The notes under the pieces are model-generated. The model ran no database searches. It had not been told where the DNA came from and saw nothing but the letters and a program-made list of their open reading frames with translations. A DNA stretch of 11,509 nt from Cochliopodium minus (Eukaryota > Discosea > Himatismenida > Cochliopodiidae). A program made the position numbers and the translations under genes. Positions 1-7,362 of the stretch are shown here, piece after piece; the first letter of the stretch is position 1; every line of letters begins with the position of its first letter. The stretch lies in the NCBI GenBank assembly GCA_024220525.1, contig JAMYWO010000019.1:168526-180034 (forward strand), given 5' to 3'.

Positions 1-2
1 CC

Positions 3-2162
3 TTCCACTCATGGTTAAGGATGAAAACAGAAAGTGCGGGAACTAACAAATATTTCATCGAGGAAGAGACTTATATCATTCCAAAAACCCACGTGGCAAA
101 ACCTAAAACCGTTCTTCCAACTGGACAAGTAAAAATCTCTTTTTTTTAATTTAATTTTTTTTCATATTTTGTTTAATTTTTTAGGAGTATAGACATGTCG
201 ATCATGTCTCTTTTCAAAGCGCCGACATTGTAGGTAAAATAAAATTTCTTGTTGACAAAGTTTGAAAACATTTATTTATTACAATATTATCAAATAAAAG
301 GACAATTCATTGGTTCTTGGAGAAATACTGGAAACCAAAGAATAGGAATTCTTTTCGGAAAGTATATTCCAGATCCTTATATTCCTCTCGGTGTCAGGGC
401 TGTTGTAGAGGCCATTTACGAGCCTCCTCAAAGAAACTCCAAGAAAGGATCTAAACTTTTGGATGACAAGAACAAAGACAAAGTTGACGAGTTTGCCAAG
501 TTATTTGGACTTGAAAGAGTAACCAAAATTTTATTTAATAACGAATAACGATACAATTAGTTTTTTTTTTTAATTTTCTTTTCAAATTAACATTCATCAC
601 AATTATTCTCATTAAATTTTCAATGATAGTTTTTGTTTCATTCTTTTATTTATTATTTATTTCTTTCTTTATTTTTTTTTGGTTTTGTTCATTTATTTTT
701 TATTAACAGATTGGTATGATCTTCACAGCTATCGAAATAAACGAGAAGAAAGAGACAATTGTCTCGAGATCCATCGACAACGGTTACTTGGTGAGTGGAC
801 CCGAGTACATACAAGCTGCCAAATTCCAAAACAGCTACAGAAACCCCAACAAACAATCTACTTCTGGGGAGTTTGGTTCCAAGTTCGTTTCTGTCATGGT
901 CACTGGTATTGCTGATGAAGACGAAGAACCTCCTAAAGACAACAAAGATAACAAGGATATTAAAATCGTTGAAAATAAAAAGAAAGTGGTAAACCTGTTT
1001 AACTTTTTTCAATCAAAATTTTTTTCAATCAAAATTTTTTTTAATTTTATATTTGTTCATTATTTTTCATTTTATATTCACCCATTTATTTTAAATTTTT
1101 TGGAGGGTCTAAAATTTTTTCAATTTATATCTTATTTCTTCTTTTTTGTTACTTATTGTGTTTTTCTTTTTTTTTTGATTAAAGGTTTCTCTTGGTACCC
1201 GCTCCTTCCAAGTGTCCAACCAATGCGAATGGCTCGTGCGCGAGAAGGTCATCAGGGCCAACAAAAAGGACTTTAGCGTTTTGGAAGTGAGAAAGAGTAA
1301 AACCAACTACGTTCCTAGAATCTTGTACACCTCAACCGTGGAAGACTACAAAGGTCAATTAATTATTTTTAAAAATTTTTAAAAATAATTTTGTAATTTA
1401 TTGTTTTAATTATATTCCATAATCTTTTTTAGGAGAAAAACAATATGCACCAAAAATCCAAAAGGAAGCCAATGAGGGAGATTCTTTCCCTCCAGAGTTC
1501 TTCTTCATCAAACTTGCTGACTCCATCCCTAAAAAGTCTTCCCCTCTTTTCGCCAGTAACACCTTTCCCAAGGAAAACAGAAACGATGATGTCCAAAACG
1601 ACAATTATGTAACCAACAATTTGAAGAAAGGATTGTTCCAAGGTAAACTATTAAAATAAATAAATTATTTTCAATTTTTTTTTAATTTTATTTTTTTTAG
1701 GTCTATCAGATTTCTCCCTTCTTTTGTACCTCTACCTCAACTCCAAAGTTCCTCTCAACATTTTGCAGGATATTGCCAAGTCCATCACCACCACCAACCC
1801 TTCCTTGTTGAATACTCATCAAGACTTCTTCAAAAAACTCACTAACACTTCCAAGTAAAAAAAAATTATTTTTTATTTATTTTTTTATTTTTTATATTTT
1901 TTATTTATTTATTTATTTTGTTTTAAAACTATTTTGTTTTCTTTTTTTTTAAATGGTTGATTAATTTTCCTTATTTTTTTGTTTTTGATTTAGCCCAACG
2001 CTCCAGAAGCCAACCAACAACACTTCCTCCACACAACTGACCTCCACCCAAAAAAGCGCTTTGGAAAGTTTGATCAGCATGGGTTTCGATGAGAAAAAAA
2101 GTTTGGAGGCCCTTAGAGCAACCAACTTTAACATCGAGAATGCTCTCAACTTTTTGTATTAA
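3..2162 (+). CDS. NPL4: NPL4 homologue (Cdc48/p97 ubiquitin cofactor), 5' partial, C-terminal UBA
   Basis: Exons I assign: <3-128, 185-233, 301-518, 710-988, 1185-1353, 1433-1642, 1701-1854, 1994-2162; all seven introns are GT-AG and frames join exactly, giving 457 residues to a TAA. Npl4 pairs with Ufd1 on the Cdc48/p97 ATPase and initiates unfolding of ubiquitinated proteins in ERAD and other extraction pathways. Recognition rests on YRHVDHVSFQ, GSWRNTGNQR, PLGVRAVVEAIYEPPQ, FGSKFVSVMVTG and FQVSNQC, all in the order seen in yeast and human Npl4 (MPN-like NPL4 domain, about residues 43-400). Residues 1-42 resemble the end of the zf-NPL4 module (FHSWLR) but contain no cysteine. Residues 417-457 form a UBA domain with an MGF loop (431-433) where animal Npl4 has an NZF finger and yeast has neither. 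A charged Asp/Lys-rich insertion sits near residues 200-224. The N-terminal ubiquitin-like part lies upstream of the window. Identity is close to certain; the UBA call rests on pattern. Confidence 0.93.
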
Positions 2163-2482
2163 ATCTTCTTTCGGGTCATAATTAAAAGATCATTTAATCT
2201 AACTTTTAAATTAAAAATTTAAAAGTGTTTTAAATTTTAAAATTATAATTCGTTTATTCCTTTTAATTTTACATAATAAATAAATTCCCTAATAAAAAAA
2301 AAATTAGTTTGTATCATAGGTATATTTTTATGATAATATTGCCTTTTCCATAAAATATAATGATTTAAATACGAATCCATAAAATATCTTTGACTTTTCA
2401 TATTAGCAAATTGAATGAAAATTAAGATTCTTTTTTAGTTATATTCAAATAAACTAATAATAAACCAATAAGAATTTAGAAA
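2163..2482. other. Intergenic spacer between NPL4 and the RCC1-repeat gene
   Basis: About 320 nt of highly AT-rich DNA with no supported gene. It should hold the NPL4 3' UTR and the promoter of the RCC1-repeat gene, which lie in tandem. An AATAAA at 2275-2280, 113 nt past the NPL4 stop, could be a polyadenylation signal, although such hexamers are expected by chance at this composition. Short AT palindromes near 2200-2245 have no recognisable role. Confidence 0.5.
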
Positions 2483-4774
2483 ATGAAACAAAATTCAACT
2501 TCTTGTTTTTCTCATCACAATATTTTCTTGAAAGGTAAATAAAATTTATTATGAAAAAAAAAATATAATTTTAAATTTTTAAATTTTTAAATTTTATTAG
2601 AGAATGGAGATGTTTATTCATTTGGAAATAACACTTATGGACAATGTGGAACAGGAAATAGAATTCATGTACAAACACCAACTAAAATAATGAACAATCC
2701 GAAAATAAAATCTATTGTATTGGGATTTTATAGTTCATTTTATTTGGAAAGTAATTTCTTTTTTTTTTATTTTAACTTTATTATTTTTTATTTAAATTTG
2801 AATTTATTTTATTTTTATTTGAAAAAACTTTTTAGTGGATGGAAATTTGTATGGATGTGGTAATTTCTTTCAAATCAAATGGTTTTTATTTAATTATTAT
2901 TGTATTTATTTAGGTCAAAATAATAGAAGACAATTAGGAATAAAAAATAACAAAACAAATTTATCAACATTTACAATCATTTCTTCGAATGTTACTCAAA
3001 TTTGTGCTTCTGAGTTTCACATTATTATCCAAAAAGGTAATCTTAATCTTATTTTTTTTTATTATTATCATTTTTAATATTTATTTTGTTTACAATCTTA
3101 TTTTTTTTGAAAAAAATTTTTGATTTTTAATTGTTTTTTTTGTTATTTGATTTTTAATTGTTTATTTTTGTTAATTGATTTTTTTGTTTTTTATTCTTTT
3201 AAATTATTTTTTATTTTTTGACAATAATTTATTTTAACAAAATTTTTTATTTTATTATTTTAAATTTTGAAATATTATTTTATTATCATTTTTTTTTATT
3301 TGTTAAATATTGAATATTTTTTGTTATTCAATATTTTTTTAATTTTTTAATCTTGTTTGGAAGGTATAGATTTTAAAAAATTATTATTTTATTTTCTCAT
3401 TTATTTTTTTTTTTATTTATTCATTTAGATTCATTTTTCAATTAGATTTTTATTTTTTTTTAAAAGATGATGGGAAAATATATTGGAGTGGATATTGGGA
3501 TGTATTTGATTTAGAAAGTGATGGTTTTACAGAAATATACATTGATAATGTCTTCTCTTTTTCATGTGGACATGACCATGCTTTGTTTTTAAAAAGTAAA
3601 TAAAATAATTTAGAAAACATCAATAAAATCAAATTAAAATAAAATTAAAATAAAATTATACACAAAAAATTAAAATAAAATTTTAAAACAAAAAAGAAAA
3701 TGGAGAAGTATGGGTGTTGGGAAATAATAATTTTGGACAATGTGGATTTGAACAAAACGTTAGTGTTTTAGATGTTCCTCGTCTTTTATTAACAGATCCA
3801 AATATTTTTTCTATTTCTTGTGAATATTTTTCATCTTTTATTCTAACTCGTAAAAAAAAATGAGATTTTGAATAAAATAAAATCTAAATAAAATAATTTC
3901 ATTTTAATGATAAAAAAGGAGAAGAAAAAGGAAATACGATTTTGAAATGTTTTGGATCCAATAGTGATGGAGAATTAGGAATTGGAAATAAAAATGATAC
4001 ATTTGAAATACATACAATAAACTCTTTTCCAAACATTTCTTCTGTTCATTGTGGTGGAGATTATTTTACTTTCATTTTGACAAGTAAAAAAATTGAATCA
4101 AAAAAAAAAAAAATTAAACAAAAAATATTTTAAAATAATATAAAAAAAATATCATTTTTTTAGGAGATGGAGAAGTTTTTGGAAGTGGTAATAATGGATA
4201 TGGACAACTTGGATTAGGAAATAATAATAATCATTCATCTTTCACAAAAATTAATCTTCAAAACATTTCTTTCATTACAACTGGATATTTTCATTCTATT
4301 TTCGTTAACAGTAAAAAATAATTTAAATTTTTATTTTTTTTATAAATTTATTTGATAATTAATTTATTATGATATATTTTTTTTAAGGAAACAAAGAAAT
4401 ATTTGTTTGTGGGAGTGGAGAAAATTTTCAATTAGGATTTGGAAAAAAAACTAACAAAAAAATTGCTTGCAAACTTGAATTTGATGAAATCAAATTGATT
4501 CAAAACAATCTTCTTTCGTTTGTAACAAAAATTTTATTTTGAATTATAGATTTTTATATTTTTAATTTAATTTTGATTTTATTGATAAATCATTTATTTT
4601 GGTCATCACTTTTTATTTTTATTTTATTAGGATTGGTCTCCAGAAGAGCATAAATATTTTCCAAAAGAATTTAAAGACAGAGTAATAAAGCTTGTGTTGT
4701 GTTTGAAAAGGATTTCTTCTTTCAAAATACCAAAACCTATTTTGTTCATTGTCATTAGATCAATGAATTATTAA
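2483..4774 (+). CDS. Seven-bladed RCC1-repeat protein with C-terminal helical tail
   Basis: Exons: 2483-2534, 2601-2750, 2836-2859, 2914-3036, 3467-3595, 3697-3849, 3919-4083, 4164-4310, 4388-4521, 4631-4774; 406 residues, TAA stop. An in-frame TAG at 2477 precedes the ATG. Each repeat shows the RCC1 pattern G-[DEN]-[VIL]-[YW]-x-x-G-x-N-x-x-G-Q-[LC]-G, for example NGDVYSFGNNTYGQCG, NGEVWVLGNNNFGQCG and DGEVFGSGNNGYGQLG. I count seven: exon 2, exons 3+4, then exons 5, 6, 7, 8 and 9. Exon 5 (DDGKIYWSGYWD) has lost the GQLG part. Exon 1 (CFSHHNIFLK) matches the last strand of a repeat, so it probably closes the ring. The final exon encodes 47 residues, WSPEEHKYFPKEF followed by a Leu/Cys/Lys-rich helix and a KIPKPILF motif, outside the propeller. 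RCC1 propellers act as Ran/Rab exchange factors or as interaction platforms; too little is shown here to choose, and it need not be the Ran GEF. Coding DNA is very AT-rich. Confidence 0.85.
2860..2913 (+). other. 54-nt stop-free intron after a 24-nt microexon
   Basis: The sequence starts GTAATTTC and ends TTATTTAG. Removing it joins GCG to QNNRRQLG and restores a normal RCC1 blade, so I call it an intron. It is a multiple of three and has no in-frame stop, so retention would add 18 residues to blade 2 without breaking the frame. Confidence 0.65.
3037..3466 (+). other. Large (430-nt) intron of the RCC1-repeat gene, with simple repeats
   Basis: This is the longest intron in the window, several times longer than the others. 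It is T-rich and holds an imperfect 27-28-nt tandem repeat beginning TGATTTTTAATTG at 3121 and 3148, with a degenerate third copy at 3176. It also holds an inverted repeat with 11-bp arms (3305-3315 and 3326-3336) around a 10-nt loop. I found no hidden blade exon in it, and seven blades are complete without one. Confidence 0.6.
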
Positions 4775-4914
4775 AAGGTTGTTAACAAAGATGTTCCTCA
4801 ATTCTTTCTTTTCTCAAAAACAATTTTGCAAAATTCTATTTTATCTATTAAAAACTATTAAAAAAAGAAGTTAAAGACCAAACTTTTATTTTCTATCTTT
4901 TCTGTACACAAAAA
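4775..4914. other. Convergent intergenic region with a candidate poly(A) signal on the - strand
   Basis: These 140 nt separate the stop codons of the RCC1-repeat gene (+) and the CUE-repeat gene (-), so both 3' UTRs must fit or overlap here. TTTATT at 4885-4890 reads AATAAA on the - strand, 25 nt past the CUE-gene stop, a plausible distance for a polyadenylation signal. No other feature is visible. Confidence 0.45.
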
Positions 4915-6498
4915 TCAAATGATATAAACAGAAGAAGAGGAGATGTGCCTGTTGTTGCCGATATAAACATGAGCCTGGTAAGAACCAGAAACCTTGGGGA
5001 GACGAAAAGAGAGGGAACCACCAGAACTCTTGACCCAATTCCAATCAACATAAAATTTGGGTCTGTTCTCCTCCTCCAAATAAAGGGCAACATAAGCATC
5101 TCTCTTCAAAGGATCAAAAGAATGGATCTCCCATTTAACAAGCAAATTTTTGTCATTCTTCTCGAAGAGGAGGATATCTTTATCGTCGACGGTGACAGGA
5201 TCACTGATGAAGCAGCAACCGTAGAAGGAGAGGAAGGAGCTCTTGTTGTGTAGTCTGAATTCGTAGTCTCCGTTGAGGGAGGGCTTGTCGACGATGAAGG
5301 TCTCGTTTTTGAGATTGTAGAGATAATCGAATTGGATGCAATAGGATTCGCCCTTGACATAGAATCCGATGTAGCAGTAATATTTGCTTTCAGGGAAATT
5401 AATTTTAGCGTGAATTTTATTCTCTTTAATCTCCGAAGAAATCGAGATTTTATCATCTTGGGATGATTCAGTGGAGGATCCATTAATTTGTTTGTCAAAG
5501 TTGTTTTTATTGTTGGTTGGAAGGGTATTGATCTTCTGGAGATGGTTCTTGATCGATTGGCGGATCTTCTCCTTCACTTCGAGCTTCTCATGGTTCTCAT
5601 TCTCGTTGAATTTGACGAAGATCATCTTGGATTTCTCTCTCATCTCAGAATCGTATTCGAAAGTGAAAGAATCAGTCTTATCATGTTGGGCGGAAGAATT
5701 TTCGATGGAAATCTTATTAAGGATGGTTGGTTTTACATCATTCTTAACATTGTTGTTCTCTTTGATTTCCACTTTATTCTTCTTATTGATGATGAGAAGG
5801 CAATTGGTAATGGTGTTTTCATAATTGTAATTGGCGAGCTTAAATTGCTGCTCTATCTCCTCCTTGCTGAGATTGTTCTTGAATTTGGCGATGAGTGTGT
5901 GTAGATATCTCTTGATGCTCTTCTGATGTAAGATTGGATCGATCTTATCGAAGAACATGTCATTATTCTCTATTTCTTGAGTAATTTCATCTCGTGTCAA
6001 ATTCTTATATACTTCCAAGAAATTCAACAACATATTCTCCTTTCTCTTGTTGATATCATTGCTCAACAATTCTTCGCTCTGTTTCTCATTTTCTTTCACC
6101 AATTCGTATAATTCTTCAGATGTCTTTAACAGATCAAAGTTGTTAGCGATATAGATCTCCTTTATCCTCTCTGGATCTATACTGTTGAAGATTTCAGCGA
6201 AATCTTCCAATTCTTTCCTGCATTTCTCTTCTTTCAGCTTATTTTTCTCTTGAAATAATTCTGCTTGCTTCTTCTCTTCATATTTTACATTGTGCTCTTC
6301 CAATTCATTTATTGCATTGTCCATAAAATAATTGTTCTTCTTCAATATCTCTGATATTTTCTCTACACTTAAGAATGGAAATATTTCCTTTGCATTTTGT
6401 ATTAAATCTTGATGAGGATCCTTCATTTCATCTATAATCTTTTGAGCCTGATTCTTGTCTATTGCTCCATAAATATCCTTGTAAATAGATTCATTCAT
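4915..6498 (-). CDS. Protein with four CUE-like repeats and tandem SKICH/Ig-like beta domains
   Basis: An uninterrupted 527-codon frame. I start at the ATG at 6498: the frame stays open further upstream, but only a TTG is available there and the DNA turns to A/T-rich leader. Residues about 32-68 (EIFPFLSVEKISEIL, NAINEL) match the CUE fold, a three-helix ubiquitin-binding module, including the FP motif. Related helical units follow at about 96-135, 156-195 and 198-237, but there FP becomes FN, YK and FK, so ubiquitin binding by them is doubtful. Residues 240-350 are charged and probably disordered. The last 175 residues contain two related beta domains (about 352-442 and 443-527), each with [YA]-[IV]-x-[FL]-Y, an aromatic-rich strand, and P-x-x-[SN]-G-x-Y near the end, as in SKICH or similar Ig-like folds. 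It may be a cytosolic ubiquitin adaptor; that is inference. I know no named orthologue. GC content rises toward the 3' end. Confidence 0.75.
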   Translation of the reverse strand: MNESIYKDIYGAIDKNQAQKIIDEMKDPHQDLIQNAKEIFPFLSVEKISEILKKNNYFMDNAINELEEHNVKYEEKKQAELFQEKNKLKEEKCRKELEDFAEIFNSIDPERIKEIYIANNFDLLKTSEELYELVKENEKQSEELLSNDINKRKENMLLNFLEVYKNLTRDEITQEIENNDMFFDKIDPILHQKSIKRYLHTLIAKFKNNLSKEEIEQQFKLANYNYENTITNCLLIINKKNKVEIKENNNVKNDVKPTILNKISIENSSAQHDKTDSFTFEYDSEMREKSKMIFVKFNENENHEKLEVKEKIRQSIKNHLQKINTLPTNNKNNFDKQINGSSTESSQDDKISISSEIKENKIHAKINFPESKYYCYIGFYVKGESYCIQFDYLYNLKNETFIVDKPSLNGDYEFRLHNKSSFLSFYGCCFISDPVTVDDKDILLFEKNDKNLLVKWEIHSFDPLKRDAYVALYLEEENRPKFYVDWNWVKSSGGSLSFRLPKVSGSYQAHVYIGNNRHISSSSVYII

Positions 6499-6831
6499 TT
6501 TTGAAATATGGTTGGAATGTTTTTGAGCAAAATTTTTTTTTATTTTTAATTTAATTTTATGATAGTGCAAAGAGTTTGTTGAAGAACAAAAGACAAATTT
6601 AAGTGAATTTGAATTAAATTAAGAACATTCTTTATATGTTGTATGATGCCATAATCAAAATGAAAAAATAAACAAAAAACATATTTTATAGTGAATAATA
6701 AAGAAATAGGTACCCAAAAATGAATCAAGATAATTTATTGAAGGATCATTTTTAAAAAATTATGATGATAGAAATAAAATGTGAGAAATAAGATGCAATT
6801 ATATAATAATTTATTTTTTATTTGCTTTTGA
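6499..6831. other. Intergenic region: CUE-gene leader/promoter and mL52 3' end
   Basis: Both flanking genes run on the - strand, so this stretch holds the CUE-repeat gene's 5' UTR and promoter next to the mL52 3' UTR. TTTATT at 6810-6815 gives AATAAA on the - strand, 17 nt after the mL52 stop, and is a reasonable poly(A) signal. I saw no tRNA, no conserved frame and no repeat here. Confidence 0.45.
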
Positions 6832-7158
6832 TCATTTGTCTTTATTTCTAATTTTATTCATCTTATATAGAACCACATGCTCTTTCGTTTGTTCATATTC
6901 GCGTGCTCTTCTAAACATAAATTCTAAAGTTTTTTTGGTTCTTATTCTTTTTCTTATCCATTTGGCTTGTTTAGGAGTAACTGGTGCCTTTCTTCCATCA
7001 GCAAAACTCCAATCAGGCAAATCATGAAGAGGACCATCTTCATTACCACATCTATTCATACCAACACTCATTCTCCATTTTTCGCCTGCTCTGAGAGAAT
7101 GATTCAAAAAATTCTTTCCAAATGAATAGCTTTGAAAAATTGATTTATTGAACTTCAT
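6832..7158 (-). CDS. MRPL52: Mitochondrial large-subunit ribosomal protein mL52
   Basis: A single-exon frame of 108 residues. The frame is open upstream, but the first ATG is at 7158, directly after an A run, which fits the other starts in this window. The diagnostic core is [18 protein letters not shown] at about residues 42-59, which matches the GPL-x-x-LPDWS[YF]ADGR-x-AP signature I know from animal MRPL52. It is preceded by AGEKWR (human has AGQWR) and followed by a basic helix rich in Lys/Arg. The first about 25 residues ([17 protein letters not shown]...) are basic, hydroxylated and lack acidic residues, as expected for a mitochondrial presequence. mL52 is a small structural protein of the mitoribosome large subunit with no catalytic role. 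Length is close to that of the animal protein. The gene diverges from the PICH homologue with 204 nt between start codons. No intron is needed, unlike NPL4 and PICH nearby. Confidence 0.88.
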   Translation of the reverse strand: MKFNKSIFQSYSFGKNFLNHSLRAGEKWRMSVGMNRCGNEDGPLHDLPDWSFADGRKAPVTPKQAKWIRKRIRTKKTLEFMFRRAREYEQTKEHVVLYKMNKIRNKDK

Positions 7159-7362
7159 TTTTTTTTTATTATTGGATCTATTCAAATGATGTTTTGTGCA
7201 AGATATCTCAGGGTCTTGTTATTAAATGGAAAATATCCTTGAAAATACCTTAAAAATTGACTCAATTCATCTTCAAATTAAAAATTTTTCAGTTTTTTAA
7301 TTAAGTGTTTGGCGCTCTATTTTGTAAAATATATTTTTAAATAAAAATTAAAATAAAAAAAA
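7159..7362. promoter_or_regulatory. Divergent promoter region between mL52 (-) and PICH-like (+)
   Basis: These 204 nt must carry the promoters and 5' UTRs of both genes. The DNA is AT-rich apart from a few positions, the most striking being TTTGGCGC at 7308-7315. A-rich tracts lie directly before the PICH-like ATG. I see no clear TATA box, because TATA-like strings are everywhere at this composition. Confidence 0.6.
7308..7315 (+). promoter_or_regulatory. E2F/DP-type site
   Basis: TTTGGCGC is a perfect match to the E2F/DP consensus TTTSSCGC, 48 nt before the ATG of the PICH-like gene. It is the only CG-rich octamer in this spacer. E2F/DP factors drive S/G2/M genes in animals, plants and several protists, and the downstream gene is a mitotic translocase homologue. 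The function here is inferred. Confidence 0.45.

Noticed and set aside
716-1276. Long open frame with hydrophobic Phe-rich middle, resembling a membrane protein
   Set aside because: Only 710-988 is NPL4 exon. The Phe/Ile-rich part is the translation of a T-rich intron (989-1184), and the end is in the wrong frame for the next exon.
2163-2482. Possible tRNA or small RNA gene in the AT-rich spacers (also 4775-4914 and 6499-6831)
   Set aside because: No cloverleaf, A/B box or GC-containing stem could be found in any of them.
4388-4542. TGA at 4540-4542 as the end of the RCC1 gene
   Set aside because: A GT at 4522 and TTATTAG at 4624-4630 allow a join that adds a well-formed 47-residue tail ending in TAA. 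The short version remains possible as an isoform.
5106-5904. Open frames on the + strand and in another - frame across the CUE-repeat gene
   Set aside because: They overlap a 527-codon frame with recognisable domains and show no family resemblance themselves.
6499-6570. N-terminal extension of the CUE-repeat protein to 6570
   Set aside because: The only start there is TTG and the DNA has leader-like composition; the first ATG is at 6498.
7159-7185. Nine-residue N-terminal extension of mL52 from 7185
   Set aside because: It would need a TTG start. The ATG at 7158 follows an A run, as for the other genes here.
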